A stretch of DNA of 64,000 bases. Source: Nonomuraea rubra. Lineage in GTDB: Bacteria; Actinomycetota; Actinomycetes; Streptosporangiales; Streptosporangiaceae. Below the pieces are notes generated by a model. It did no database searches, was not told where the DNA came from, and saw only the letters and a program-made list of their open reading frames with translations. A program made the position numbers and the translations under genes. The stretch spans positions 8,477,001 to 8,541,000 of the forward strand of contig NZ_JACHMI010000001.1 of assembly GCF_014207985.1 (NCBI RefSeq), given 5' to 3'. The first letter of the stretch is position 1. Each line of letters opens with the position of its first letter. Shown here piece after piece: positions 1 to 7,795 of the stretch.

Positions 1-1169
1 TGCTGTTCACCGCGCTCAACGTGCTGCGCGGGCCGCTGGAGCCGCTGTTCGCCCGCAAGGACCCGGCCGCGCTGCTGTTCCTGCCGCTGGCCCACATCTT
101 CGCGCGGATGATCCAGGTCGTGCTGATCGAGGCGGGCGCCATCATGGCGCACACGCCCAACATGAAGAACGTCGCGCCCGACCTCCAGGACTTCCAGCCG
201 ACGTTCCTGCTGGGCGTGCCGCGGGTGTTCGAGAAGGTCTACAACAGCGCCGAGCAGAAGGCCATCTCCGGCGGCAAGGGCAGGATCTTCGCCAGCGCGG
301 TGGACGTGGCGGTCGCCTGGAGCAAGGCGGAGAGCTCCGGCGGCGCGTCCCTCGGCCTGCGGCTGCGGCGGGCCGTGTTCGACCGGCTGGTGTACTCCAA
401 GCTGCGCGCGGCCACCGGCGGCCGCCTGTCGGCCGCGGTGTGCGGCGGCTCCGCCCTCGGCGAACGGCTCGGCCACTTCTTCAGAGGCGTCGGCATCGAG
501 GTCTTCGAGGGCTACGGCCTGACCGAGACCTCGGCCCCGGTCTCGGTCAACATGCCCGGCGCCAACAAGATCGGCACCGTCGGCAAGCCGCTGCCCGGCG
601 TCACGCTGCGCATCGACGGCGACGGCGAGATCCTGGCCAAGGGCCGCAACGTCTTCCCCGGCTACTGGAAGAACGACTCGGCGACCGGCGACGTGATCGA
701 CGCCGACGGCTGGTTCCACACCGGCGACATCGGCGAGCTGGACGACGACGGCTACCTGCGGATCACCGGGCGCAAGAAGGAGATCCTGGTCACGGCGGCG
801 GGCAAGAACGTCGCGCCCGGGCCGCTGGAGGACGCGCTGCGGGCGCACCCGCTCATCTCCCAGGCCATGATCGTGGGCGACGGCCGGCCGTTCGTCGCGG
901 CCCTGATCACGCTCGACCCCGAGGCCATCCCCGCCGGCGCCAAGGTGGCGGAGCTGCGGGCCGATCCCGAGGTTCTGGCGGCGATCCAGGGGGCGGTGGA
1001 CCGGGCGAACCTGTCGGTGTCCAAGGCCGAGCAGATCAAGAAGTTCACGATTCTGGATGCGGACATCACTGAGGAGAGCGGGCATCTGACGCCCACGCTC
1101 AAGGTCAAGCGCAGCCTGGTGATGCGCGACTTCGCCAAGGACGTCGACGAGCTCTACAGCGGTCACTGA
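1..1169 (+). CDS. fadD15: Long-chain acyl-CoA synthetase (FadD15-like), 5' end outside window
   Basis: This is the C-terminal ~388 residues of an AMP-forming fatty-acid:CoA ligase; the frame is open from base 3, so the true start lies upstream. The enzyme activates long-chain fatty acids through an acyl-adenylate and then forms the CoA thioester. The ANL-superfamily core motif GYGLTETSAPVSVN, the hinge region GWFHTGDIGELDDDGYLRI, and GRKKE followed by KNVAP are all visible. The adjacent LFLPLAHIFARM segment is typical of the FAA1/FadD15 group (COG1022). The only part missing is the N-terminus with the P-loop-like motif. It converges on the MerR gene, with a hairpin between them. In mycobacteria the fadD15 orthologue lies next to pimB, and a pimB-like gene lies about 5.5 kb downstream here. 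The family is certain; the chain-length preference is not visible. Confidence 0.93.
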   Translation, partial: LFTALNVLRGPLEPLFARKDPAALLFLPLAHIFARMIQVVLIEAGAIMAHTPNMKNVAPDLQDFQPTFLLGVPRVFEKVYNSAEQKAISGGKGRIFASAVDVAVAWSKAESSGGASLGLRLRRAVFDRLVYSKLRAATGGRLSAAVCGGSALGERLGHFFRGVGIEVFEGYGLTETSAPVSVNMPGANKIGTVGKPLPGVTLRIDGDGEILAKGRNVFPGYWKNDSATGDVIDADGWFHTGDIGELDDDGYLRITGRKKEILVTAAGKNVAPGPLEDALRAHPLISQAMIVGDGRPFVAALITLDPEAIPAGAKVAELRADPEVLAAIQGAVDRANLSVSKAEQIKKFTILDADITEESGHLTPTLKVKRSLVMRDFAKDVDELYSGH

Positions 1170-1210
1170 GCCCGTCGGGAGCGCCTACCGAGCCTGTCCG
1201 GCGGCTCGCG

Positions 1211-1237
1211 GCCGGCCGTTCGCGGCGGACGGCCGGC
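1211..1237. terminator. Hairpin between convergent fadD and merR genes
   Basis: A perfect 9-bp inverted repeat (1211-1219 with 1229-1237, arm GCCGGCCGT) with a 9-nt loop lies in the 84-bp gap between two convergent genes. It has no T tract, so it would be an actinobacterial-type GC-rich terminator working in either direction. Confidence 0.5.
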
Positions 1238-1253
1238 GGCCGGACGCCCGCCG

Positions 1254-1661
1254 TCAGGCGGCCCGGGCGGCTGCCTGCTCCGGCGTCGCGTTCACCGGCG
1301 TCACGCTCACCGGCGCCGAGTTCTCCGTCGCCGCCACCAGCGCGGCCAGGCTGTCGCGCGTCGCCTGGATCTCGGCGAGCTGCGCCTCCAGCCCCGTCAG
1401 GCGGTCGCGCAGGTGCCCCAGCGTGCAGGCGTCGAGCACCTCGCCCGAGCCGGACACGCACGGCAGCACGTCCCTGATGACCTTGGTCGGCAGACCGGCG
1501 GCGAGCAGCGTGCGGATCCGGCGGACGACGACAGGCGCACCGGCGTCGTAGCGCCGGTGACCGCCCTCGCCCCGGTGAGAGCTCAGCAACCCCTGCTCCT
1601 CGTAGTAACGCAGCAGCCTCGGGCTGACCCCGGTCTCGCGCGACAACGCCCCGATCCTCAT
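1254..1661 (-). CDS. MerR-family transcriptional regulator
   Basis: A 135-residue MerR-type regulator. The N-terminal winged helix-turn-helix reads MRIGALSRETGVSPRLLRYY, followed by EEQGLL and a RRYD wing typical of the family. A long dimerisation helix (about residues 85-110, LRDRLTGLEAQLAEI) and an Ala/Pro-rich tail follow. The ATG at 1661 is preceded by a good GAGGAG site and begins exactly at the conserved MRIG. A longer reading to 1727 has no such support. A single cysteine near residue 67 (DVLPC) and another near residue 78 (DACTLG) might be ligand or redox sensors, but the inducer cannot be told. It is divergent from the aldo/keto reductase, and a palindrome sits in that gene's promoter spacer, so it most likely controls that gene. 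Confidence 0.9.
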   Translation of the reverse strand: MRIGALSRETGVSPRLLRYYEEQGLLSSHRGEGGHRRYDAGAPVVVRRIRTLLAAGLPTKVIRDVLPCVSGSGEVLDACTLGHLRDRLTGLEAQLAEIQATRDSLAALVAATENSAPVSVTPVNATPEQAAARAA

Positions 1662-1686
1662 GTGACGCTCCTCACAACCTTCCGGC

Positions 1687-1725
1687 TTGAATCTCACATC
1701 CATGTGAAGTCCTAGCGTGACGGCC
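1687..1725 (+). promoter_or_regulatory. MerR-type promoter/operator for the aldo/keto reductase
   Basis: A -35-like TTGAAT (1687-1692) and a -10-like TAGCGT (1713-1718) are separated by 20 bp, the over-long spacer typical of MerR-activated promoters. A perfect palindrome, TCACAT-CC-ATGTGA (1694-1707), sits near the centre of the spacer. The -10 box ends 7 nt before the ATG at 1726, which predicts a leaderless transcript. Confidence 0.6.
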
Positions 1726-2610
1726 ATGAGCGAAATTCCTGCACATGAGGCCTTTTCCCTCGGCGGCGACCTCCCGGTGAACCGGATCGGCTACGGCGCG
1801 ATGCGGCTGGCCGACGGCCCCGAGCCCGCACCGTCCGCCACCGAGGCGCACATCTGGCATCCCCCGGCCGACCGCGCCGGAGCGATCGCGCTCCTGCGCA
1901 GGGCCGCCGAGCTGGGGGTGGACCTGTTCGACACGGCCGACGCCTACGCCCTCGGCGCCAACGAGGAGCTGATCGCCGAGGCGCTGCACCCGTACGAGGG
2001 GACGGTGACGATCGCGACCAAGGTCGGCGTGGTACGCCCGTCGCCCACCGAGTGGGTCACCCACGGCCACCCCGCCTACCTGCGCCAGCAGACCGAGCTG
2101 GCGCTGCGGCGGCTGCGTGTCGAGCGCATCGGCCTGCTCCAGCTGCACCGCATCGACCCGGAGTACCCGCTGGCCGACCAGATCGGCGCGCTCAAGCAGC
2201 TCAGGGACGAGGGCAAGGTACGCCACCTCGGCCTGTCGGAGGTGGGCGTGGACGAGCTGCGCCAGGCCGCGGAGATCACGCCCATCGCGAGCGTCCAGAA
2301 CCTGTACAACCTGAGCACCCGTGAGCACGACCCCGTGGTGGACTACGCGGCCGAGCACGGGATCGCGTTCCTGCCGTGGTTCCCGTTCGCGGCCGGCTCG
2401 CATGCGGGGCCCGGGAGCCCGCTGGCGGAGGTGGCGGCCGAGATCGGGGTCACGCCGGCGCAGGCGTCACTGGCCTGGCTGCTGCGCCGCTCCCCCACGG
2501 TGATTCCCATCCCCGGAACGTCGTCGATTGCCCACCTTGAGGAAAATGTGTCCGCTTTGTCCATCACGTTGACGGACGACCAGTTTGAGCGCCTTTCCCG
2601 GGCCGTTTAG
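1726..2610 (+). CDS. Aldo/keto reductase
   Basis: A 294-residue NADPH-dependent aldo/keto reductase with the (beta/alpha)8 fold. The catalytic tetrad is visible as Asp in LFDTADAY with its Tyr, Lys in TIATKVG, and His in LLQLHRIDPE. The C-terminal cofactor segment IPIPGTSSIAHLEEN is present. The substrate is unknown. The length is usual for the bacterial AKR13/YajO-like branch. The ATG at 1726 is preferred to the GTG at 1717 because a -10 box lies 7 nt before it and no ribosome-binding site is present at either. The divergent MerR gene and the spacer palindrome point to single-gene regulation, possibly in detoxification of a reactive carbonyl. Confidence 0.92.
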   Translation: MSEIPAHEAFSLGGDLPVNRIGYGAMRLADGPEPAPSATEAHIWHPPADRAGAIALLRRAAELGVDLFDTADAYALGANEELIAEALHPYEGTVTIATKVGVVRPSPTEWVTHGHPAYLRQQTELALRRLRVERIGLLQLHRIDPEYPLADQIGALKQLRDEGKVRHLGLSEVGVDELRQAAEITPIASVQNLYNLSTREHDPVVDYAAEHGIAFLPWFPFAAGSHAGPGSPLAEVAAEIGVTPAQASLAWLLRRSPTVIPIPGTSSIAHLEENVSALSITLTDDQFERLSRAV

Positions 2611-2760
2611 CCGGACACGATTCTTCAGGCTCCCCACGGCCTCACCAGGATATGAGGATTATTCCGAATTGGGTCCCATATGTGCCGCCTGAGCAGGGGA
2701 ATCTCCCTTCGATTCCCGCTTGCTCGCGGTCTTTTCCGGGGTATTCTCGTGGCAAAGAAC

Positions 2761-2791
2761 GGGACCGGAGATGCGGAAAATCCCCGGTCCC
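2761..2791 (+). other. Hairpin in the leader of the coiled-coil gene
   Basis: A perfect 8-bp inverted repeat (GGGACCGG at 2761-2768 with CCGGTCCC at 2784-2791) lies 25 bp upstream of the ATG at 2817. It could be an RNA hairpin in the 5' leader or an operator. The rest of 2611-2816 shows nothing convincing. Confidence 0.35.
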
Positions 2792-2816
2792 TCGCCTTAC
2801 GTTAGGGGAGATTTCC

Positions 2817-3305
2817 ATGACCATCAAGGACTCTGGGACCGAGTTCGTCACGAAGATTCACAACGAGCTGGTACAGATTCGCGCGAACCAGATCGAGCTC
2901 GGCCAGGAACTCACCGAGCGCATCAACGACGTCGCCAACCGGGTCAAGAAGCTGGACAGCAGGATGGAGGCCCGGTTCGACGCCGTCGACAAGCGATTCG
3001 ACGCCGTCGACAAGCGGTTCGACGCGATCGACGAGCGATTCGACGCCATCGACAAGAGGTTCGGCGTGATCGACGAGCGATTCGGCGACGTCGACAAGCG
3101 GCTCGGCGCACTGGAGACCACCCAGGACTCCATCCTGGCGACCCTGGAGTCCATGCAGTCACGCCAAGACTCGATGGAGTTCTCCCAGAAGTCCATGCTG
3201 GCGACCCTGGATTCCGTGCAGTCACACCAGGAGTCCATGGAGACGGCCCAACAGCAGATGCTGAGCATCCTCCTCACCATCCAGCGCAAGCTCGATGTGA
3301 ACTAA
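2817..3305 (+). CDS. Heptad-repeat coiled-coil protein of unknown function
   Basis: A 162-residue, very hydrophilic protein with no signal peptide or membrane segment. Residues about 53-101 are seven 7-residue heptads of the type RFDAVDK, RFDAIDE and RFGVIDE, which predict a long rigid coiled coil. Residues about 105-146 are two copies of a 21-residue repeat (SILATLESMQSRQDSMEFSQ is most of the first). The protein ends in LLTIQRKLDVN. The ATG at 2817 has GGGGAG just upstream. An ORF extending to 2652 runs through the hairpin and lacks coding features. Similar stalk-like proteins occur in actinomycetes without a known role, and structural scaffolding is only a guess. The DNA repeats suggest copy-number variation among strains. 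It is a single gene followed by its own hairpin. Confidence 0.75.
   Translation: MTIKDSGTEFVTKIHNELVQIRANQIELGQELTERINDVANRVKKLDSRMEARFDAVDKRFDAVDKRFDAIDERFDAIDKRFGVIDERFGDVDKRLGALETTQDSILATLESMQSRQDSMEFSQKSMLATLDSVQSHQESMETAQQQMLSILLTIQRKLDVN
2973..3119 (+). repeat. Seven tandem 21-bp units encoding heptads
   Basis: Seven in-frame 21-bp units run from 2973 to 3119. The first two differ by one base and later ones diverge gradually; each encodes one coiled-coil heptad of the type RFDAVDK. Confidence 0.85.
3129..3254 (+). repeat. Two tandem 63-bp units in the coiled-coil gene
   Basis: Units 3129-3191 and 3192-3254 share the pattern TCCATsCTGGCGACCCTGGA followed by a CAGTCAC core. They keep frame and encode two 21-residue copies. 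Confidence 0.75.
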
Positions 3306-3314
3306 CCCCCTGAC

Positions 3315-3350
3315 AGGGCGGGCCTGCACCCACCCCCCAGAGCCCGCCCT
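3315..3350 (+). terminator. Terminator-like hairpin after the coiled-coil gene
   Basis: A 9-bp perfect stem (AGGGCGGGC at 3315-3323 with GCCCGCCCT at 3342-3350) with an 18-nt loop lies 10 bp after the stop codon. Confidence 0.55.
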
Positions 3351-3414
3351 CCTCCACTCCCACCAGATCATGAAGGTCAGAGCACCGCACCGCATGATGA
3401 CCTGATTTCGTCCG

Positions 3415-3443
3415 TTGACAGTCCGAAATGTTGGCTTTTCGAT
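3415..3443 (+). promoter_or_regulatory. Candidate promoter of the sugar ABC operon
   Basis: A consensus -35 TTGACA (3415-3420) is followed after 17 bp by a weaker -10 TTCGAT (3438-3443). The predicted leader to the ATG at 3501 is about 50 nt and contains AAGGAGG at 3486-3492. Confidence 0.5.
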
Positions 3444-3500
3444 GAAGGAAGGTGAGCGAACTCGGGGGATTCTGACGGGTCCGGCAAGGAGGCACCCACC

Positions 3501-4793
3501 ATGAACCAACGGCCGCCGATCACACGCCGCAATCTCCTGCTGGGCACCGCCGCCGCGTTCGGCGTCCCCGCGGCCCTGGCCGGATGCGGCTCCGGCAGCC
3601 AGGCTCCCGCACAGGCGCCCGGCGCGTCCGGCGGAAACCTCGGCACGGTCACCATCGGCTCCAACGCCTCCGACGAGATCCCGAAGAAGACCCTGGAGAC
3701 CGTGGTCAAGGGCTTCACCCAGGCCACGAGCCGGATCAACACGGTCGACCACAACACGTTCCAGGAGAACATCAACCGCTACCTCAGGGGCACGCCCGAC
3801 GACGTGTTCACCTGGTTCGCGGGCTACCGCATGCAGTTCTTCGCCGAGCAGGGGCTGGCCGTCGACATCTCCGACGTGTGGCAGGAGATCGGCGGCAACT
3901 ACACGCAGGCGTTCAAGGACCAGTCGACCGGCGTCGACGGCAAGCAGTACTTCATCCCGTTCACCTACTACCCGTGGGCGGTCTTCTACCGCAAGAGCCT
4001 GTGGCGGGAGAAGGGGTACGAGCCGCCGGCCACGCTGGACGAGCTGACCGCGCTGGCCAGGAAGATGAAGGCCGACGGGGTGATCCCGATCGCGTTCGCC
4101 GACAAGGACGGCTGGCCGGCGATGGGCACGTTCGACATCCTCAACCTGCGGATGAACGGCTACGACTTCCACATCTCGCTCATGGCCGGCAAGGAGTCGT
4201 GGACGGATCCGCGGGTCAAGCAGGTGTTCGACACCTGGCGGGGGCTGATGGAGTTCCACCAGCCGGCGGCGCTGGGTCGCACCTGGCAGGAGGCCGGGCA
4301 GTCGCTGGCGCAGAAGAAGACCGGGATGTACCTGCTCGGCATGTTCGTCGCCCAGCAGTTCCCCGAGGCCGACCGGGACGACCTCGACTTCTTCACCTTC
4401 CCGGAGATCAACCCGGCGTACGGGACGGACTCGATCGACGCCCCCATCGACGGCTACATGATCTCCGCCAAGGCCAGGAACGTGGAGGGCGCCAAGGCGC
4501 TGCTGCGGCACTTCGCCCAGCCGTCCTCGCAGGACGTCGCCACGGAGCTGGACCCCGGCACGCTGGCCGCGAGCTCGAAGGCCGACACCTCCGGCTACAG
4601 CGCGTTGCAGAAGCGCGGCGCGGAGCTGGTGTCGAAGGCCACGCACATCGCCCAGTTCCTCGACCGTGACACGCGGCCCGACTTCGCCTCCACCGTGATG
4701 ATCCCGTCACTGCAGTCGTTCGTGAGCAAGCCGGACGAGATCGACTCCCTGCTGGCGAGCATCGAGAAGCAGAAGGCGAACATCTTCCGCTGA
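3501..4793 (+). CDS. Sugar ABC transporter substrate-binding lipoprotein
   Basis: A 430-residue extracellular solute-binding protein of the family 1 (MalE/UgpB-like) type. The N-terminus has a twin-arginine lipoprotein signal: RR at residues 9-10, a hydrophobic stretch, and the lipobox LAGC at about residues 27-30, so the mature protein would be lipid-anchored outside the membrane. The body has periplasmic-binding signatures such as FTYYPWAVFYRKSLW and a C-terminal DGYMISAKARN. A strong AAGGAGG lies 8 nt before the ATG. The stop overlaps the next start (TGATG). The gene heads a three-gene importer operon. No sugar hydrolase or LacI regulator is next to it, so the sugar is unknown. Confidence 0.93.
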   Translation: MNQRPPITRRNLLLGTAAAFGVPAALAGCGSGSQAPAQAPGASGGNLGTVTIGSNASDEIPKKTLETVVKGFTQATSRINTVDHNTFQENINRYLRGTPDDVFTWFAGYRMQFFAEQGLAVDISDVWQEIGGNYTQAFKDQSTGVDGKQYFIPFTYYPWAVFYRKSLWREKGYEPPATLDELTALARKMKADGVIPIAFADKDGWPAMGTFDILNLRMNGYDFHISLMAGKESWTDPRVKQVFDTWRGLMEFHQPAALGRTWQEAGQSLAQKKTGMYLLGMFVAQQFPEADRDDLDFFTFPEINPAYGTDSIDAPIDGYMISAKARNVEGAKALLRHFAQPSSQDVATELDPGTLAASSKADTSGYSALQKRGAELVSKATHIAQFLDRDTRPDFASTVMIPSLQSFVSKPDEIDSLLASIEKQKANIFR

Positions 4794-5665
4794 TGGCCGC
4801 CAAGACCCGTCGCTACTCCGCCCGCGACGTGACCGTCCTGGTCATCGGGCTGGGGGTGGCCATCGCCGTCAACGTGAGCGTCATCTGGGGGCCCACGCTG
4901 GCCTCCGTCGGGCTGTCCGGCACCGACTGGAACGGGATCGGGCCCATCGAGTGGGTGGGCGGGCAGAACTACCACGACCTGTCGGCCGAGTACCCCCCGT
5001 TCTGGTCGGCGGTCCGCAACAACGTGTTGTGGCTGGGCTTCCTCGGGCTGGTCGCGACGCCGTTCGGGCTGTTCTGCGCGGTGCTGCTGGACCGGCGGCT
5101 GCGGCTGTCGCGTTTCTATCAGAGCGCCCTCTACATGCCGGTCGTGCTGTCGCTGGCCGTGGTGGGCTTCATCGCGCAGCTCGTCTACTCCTCCGACTAC
5201 GGCGTGCTGAACGCGGTGACCGGGCTGGGCGTGGACTGGCTGGGCGACAGCTCCATCAACATCTGGGTCGTCATGGTCGCGGCCGGGTGGCGGCACGTCG
5301 GGTACGTCATGATCATCTATCTGGCGGGGCTCAAGGCGGTCGATCCCGCGCTGAAGGAGGCCGCGGCCATCGACGGCGCGGACGAGCGGCAGGCGTTCTT
5401 CCGGGTGGTGTTCCCGACGCTGCGGCCCGTGAACGTGATCGTGCTGGTCATCACGGTGATCGAGGCGCTGCGGGCGTTCGACATCGTCTACGCCATCAAC
5501 AAGGGCAGGAACGGGCTGGAGCTGCTGTCGGTGCTGGTCACCGAGAACATCGTGGGCGAGGCCAGCAGGATCGGGTTCGGCTCGGCGATCGCGGTGATCC
5601 TGCTGGTGATCTCGATGGGGTTCATCGTGGTGTACCTCTCGCAGATGTTCAGGGAGGAGCGATGA
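4793..5665 (+). CDS. Sugar ABC transporter permease (MalF-like)
   Basis: A 290-residue inner-membrane permease with six predicted transmembrane segments. It carries the EAA loop that contacts the ATPase (DPALKEAAAIDGADERQAFF, about residues 182-201). The start overlaps the stop of the lipoprotein gene, which implies translational coupling. With the second permease it forms the heterodimeric channel of a CUT1-type carbohydrate importer. No ATPase gene is linked, as is common in actinomycetes where a shared MsiK-type ATPase serves many CUT1 importers. The substrate is unknown. Confidence 0.93.
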   Translation: MAAKTRRYSARDVTVLVIGLGVAIAVNVSVIWGPTLASVGLSGTDWNGIGPIEWVGGQNYHDLSAEYPPFWSAVRNNVLWLGFLGLVATPFGLFCAVLLDRRLRLSRFYQSALYMPVVLSLAVVGFIAQLVYSSDYGVLNAVTGLGVDWLGDSSINIWVVMVAAGWRHVGYVMIIYLAGLKAVDPALKEAAAIDGADERQAFFRVVFPTLRPVNVIVLVITVIEALRAFDIVYAINKGRNGLELLSVLVTENIVGEASRIGFGSAIAVILLVISMGFIVVYLSQMFREER

Positions 5666-5703
5666 CTCTCAGCCTGTCGCGAACGCCCGGGGAGCAGCGA
5701 TGA
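5662..5703 (+). CDS. 13-codon linking mini-ORF between the two permease genes (tentative)
   Basis: The ATG at 5662 overlaps the stop of the first permease (ATGA), has GGGAGGAG just upstream, encodes MTLSLSRTPGEQR, and stops inside the start codon of the second permease (ATGA at 5700-5703). It would carry ribosomes from one permease to the next. The start region looks like a partial duplication of the second permease's own start (GAGCGATGACTCTCA against CAGCGATGACCCTCA). It may have no function of its own as a peptide. Confidence 0.35.
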   Translation: MTLSLSRTPGEQR

Positions 5704-6617
5704 CCCTCACCGCGCCCGCCTCCGCTCCCCCCGGCCAGGCGCGGCGCGCGCCCGCGCGGCGCCCGGTCCGGCCGCTGCGGGTCCTGCTGCACGCCTTCCT
5801 CCTGCTGGTGGCGCTGGGCTGGCTGCTGCCGCTGGTGCTGGCCGTGTACGCCTCGCTGCGGCCGTACGAGGAGACGGCCCGCCTGGGGTACGTCTCGCTG
5901 CCCGAGCAGCTCACGCTCGACTACTACACGCAGGCGTGGACGCAGGCCGAGTTACCCCGCTACTACCTCAACACGTTGATCATCGTGGTGCCCGCGGTGG
6001 TGGTGACGCTGCTGCTGGCCTCGTTCACGGCGTTCGCGATCGCGCGGCTGCGCATCCCGGGCCGCAGGACGCTGCTGATCGTGTTCACCGCGGGCAACCT
6101 GCTGCCGCCGCAGGTCCTCATCACGCCGCTCTACACGCTCTACACGCTGGTCCCGCTGCCGGCGTGGCTGTCGGACTCGCAGTCGCTCTACGACTCCTAC
6201 CTGGGGCTGATCCTCATCCACGTGGCGTTCCAGTTCGGCTTCTGCGTCTTCGTGATGGCGAACTTCATGCGCACGATCCCGGAGGAGATCAGCGAGGCGG
6301 CGCTGGTGGACGGGGCGGGGGTGTGGAAGCGGTACTGGCGGCTGACGCTGCCGCTGTGCCGTCCGGTGCTGGCGGCGCTGTCCACGCTGCAGTTCACCTG
6401 GATGTACAACGACTTCCTGTGGGCGCTGGTGCTGATGTCGTCGGGCGACAAGCTGCCCGTCACCTCGGCGCTGAACAACCTGCGCGGCCAGTTCTTCACC
6501 GACTACAACCTGCTGGCCGCCGGCTCGATGCTGGTGGCGCTGCCGACGCTGATCGTCTTCCAGCTGCTGCACAAGCAGTTCGTGGCCGGGCTCACGCTCG
6601 GCTCCACGAAGGGTTAG
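5700..6617 (+). CDS. Sugar ABC transporter permease (MalG-like)
   Basis: A 305-residue membrane permease with an N-terminal Pro/Arg-rich cytosolic lead (APARRPVRPLR), six predicted membrane helices and the EAA motif EISEAALVDGAGVWKRYW. The C-terminal QLLHKQFVAGLTLGSTKG is typical of MalG-type CUT1 permeases. It pairs with the upstream permease and the lipoprotein. It ends 11 bp from the convergent glycosyltransferase gene, leaving no room for a separate terminator. Confidence 0.93.
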   Translation: MTLTAPASAPPGQARRAPARRPVRPLRVLLHAFLLLVALGWLLPLVLAVYASLRPYEETARLGYVSLPEQLTLDYYTQAWTQAELPRYYLNTLIIVVPAVVVTLLLASFTAFAIARLRIPGRRTLLIVFTAGNLLPPQVLITPLYTLYTLVPLPAWLSDSQSLYDSYLGLILIHVAFQFGFCVFVMANFMRTIPEEISEAALVDGAGVWKRYWRLTLPLCRPVLAALSTLQFTWMYNDFLWALVLMSSGDKLPVTSALNNLRGQFFTDYNLLAAGSMLVALPTLIVFQLLHKQFVAGLTLGSTKG

Positions 6618-6628
6618 CGCACGAAGGG

Positions 6629-7795
6629 TCAGAGCAGCCGGTGGAAGCGGGCGGCCACCTGCTCCCACGCCCACTCGCGGGCGACCCAGTCGCGGCCGCC
6701 CGCGCCCATCTTGCGCGCCTTGTCGGGGTCCGTCAGCAGCTCCACGATGGCCTGCGCCACCTCGCCCGGGTCCTCCCCGTTCACGACCAGGCCGGTCTCG
6801 CCGGGCCTGACCGCGTCCGGCGCGCCGCCGGACGCGCCCGCCACCACGGGCAGCCCGGTCGCGGACGCCTCCAGGAACACGATCCCGAGCCCCTCCACGT
6901 CCACTCCCCCGAGCCTGGTACGGCACGGCATCGCGAACACGTCGCCCACGGCGTAGTACCCCGGCAACGCGGCCGCCGGCACCGTACCGGTGAACCTGAT
7001 CGACTCCTGCCCGGCCGCCAGCCGCTCCAGCCTCTTGCGGTACGGGCCGCCGCCCACCAGCAGCAGCACCGCGTCCGGCACCGAGCGCAGCACCCGGGGC
7101 CAGGCCCTGATGAGCTGGTCCTGGCCCTTGCGTGGCACCAGCCGGGAGACGCACACCACGACCGGCCGCCCGGCCAGGCCCGGCTCCGCCGTGGTGGCGC
7201 CGGGGTGGAACTGGCGGACGTCCACGCCGGGCGCGAGCCGGACGAGCTTGCCGTCCGGGATGGCGGCCACCAGCCGCTGGCGCGTGTACTCGCCCAGGTA
7301 GGTCACCACGTCGGCATGCCCGCCGATCCTGCGCAGCACCGAGCGGAAGCCCGGCGCGCTCGCCCACGACGCCTCGTGGCCGTGGGTGAGCATCACCACC
7401 CGCCGCGCGCCCGCCCGCCGCAGGCGCGGGGCGAGCAGTCCCAGCGGCGCCGCCGCGCCGAACACCACGGTCCGCACGCCGTGCTCGGCCACCAGCCCGG
7501 CCGCCGTGCGCGCGACGGCCGGGATGGGCAGCATGAGCCGCGTCGGGTGCCGCACGATCCGGTACGGCTGGCGCCGGTCGAACTCGGCGGCGCCCGGCCA
7601 GGCCGGAGCGTAGACCACGACGCCGGGCGTGCGCAGCGCGAGCCCGTGCACGAACGACTGGATGCCGCCCGGCCTGGGCGGGAAGTCGTTCGTCACGATG
7701 AGCACGCCGCCGCCGAGGTCGCCGGCGGGGTCGCCGGCGGGGTCGCCGGCGGGGTCGTCGGCTGGGGCGTCGGCTGGGTGGCCGGGGTGGGTCAC
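6629..7795 (-). CDS. pimB: GT4 glycosyltransferase, PimB-like mannosyltransferase
   Basis: A 388-residue GT-B fold glycosyltransferase. The N-terminal acceptor motif VTNDFPPRPGGIQSFV, the HGHEASWASAPGFR segment, the donor-domain SRLVPRKGQDQLI and the C-terminal GLGIVFLEASATGLPVVA match the PimB' group. That enzyme transfers mannose from GDP-mannose to phosphatidylinositol monomannoside on the inner face of the membrane. A GTG at 7795 overlaps the stop of the upstream protease gene (GTGA) and is the likely start; longer readings run back into that gene. The segment just after the start is a (DPAG)n repeat encoded by 12-bp direct repeats and is probably flexible. In mycobacteria pimB (Rv2188c) also lies near fadD15 and an NlpC gene. 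The exact acceptor is inferred. Confidence 0.85.
   Translation of the reverse strand: MTHPGHPADAPADDPAGDPAGDPAGDLGGGVLIVTNDFPPRPGGIQSFVHGLALRTPGVVVYAPAWPGAAEFDRRQPYRIVRHPTRLMLPIPAVARTAAGLVAEHGVRTVVFGAAAPLGLLAPRLRRAGARRVVMLTHGHEASWASAPGFRSVLRRIGGHADVVTYLGEYTRQRLVAAIPDGKLVRLAPGVDVRQFHPGATTAEPGLAGRPVVVCVSRLVPRKGQDQLIRAWPRVLRSVPDAVLLLVGGGPYRKRLERLAAGQESIRFTGTVPAAALPGYYAVGDVFAMPCRTRLGGVDVEGLGIVFLEASATGLPVVAGASGGAPDAVRPGETGLVVNGEDPGEVAQAIVELLTDPDKARKMGAGGRDWVAREWAWEQVAARFHRLL
7717..7764 (-). repeat. 12-bp tandem repeats in the pimB-like gene
   Basis: Three perfect copies of GGTCGCCGGCGG (7717-7752) and a degenerate fourth encode the DPAG repeats near the N-terminus of the glycosyltransferase. Confidence 0.8.
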
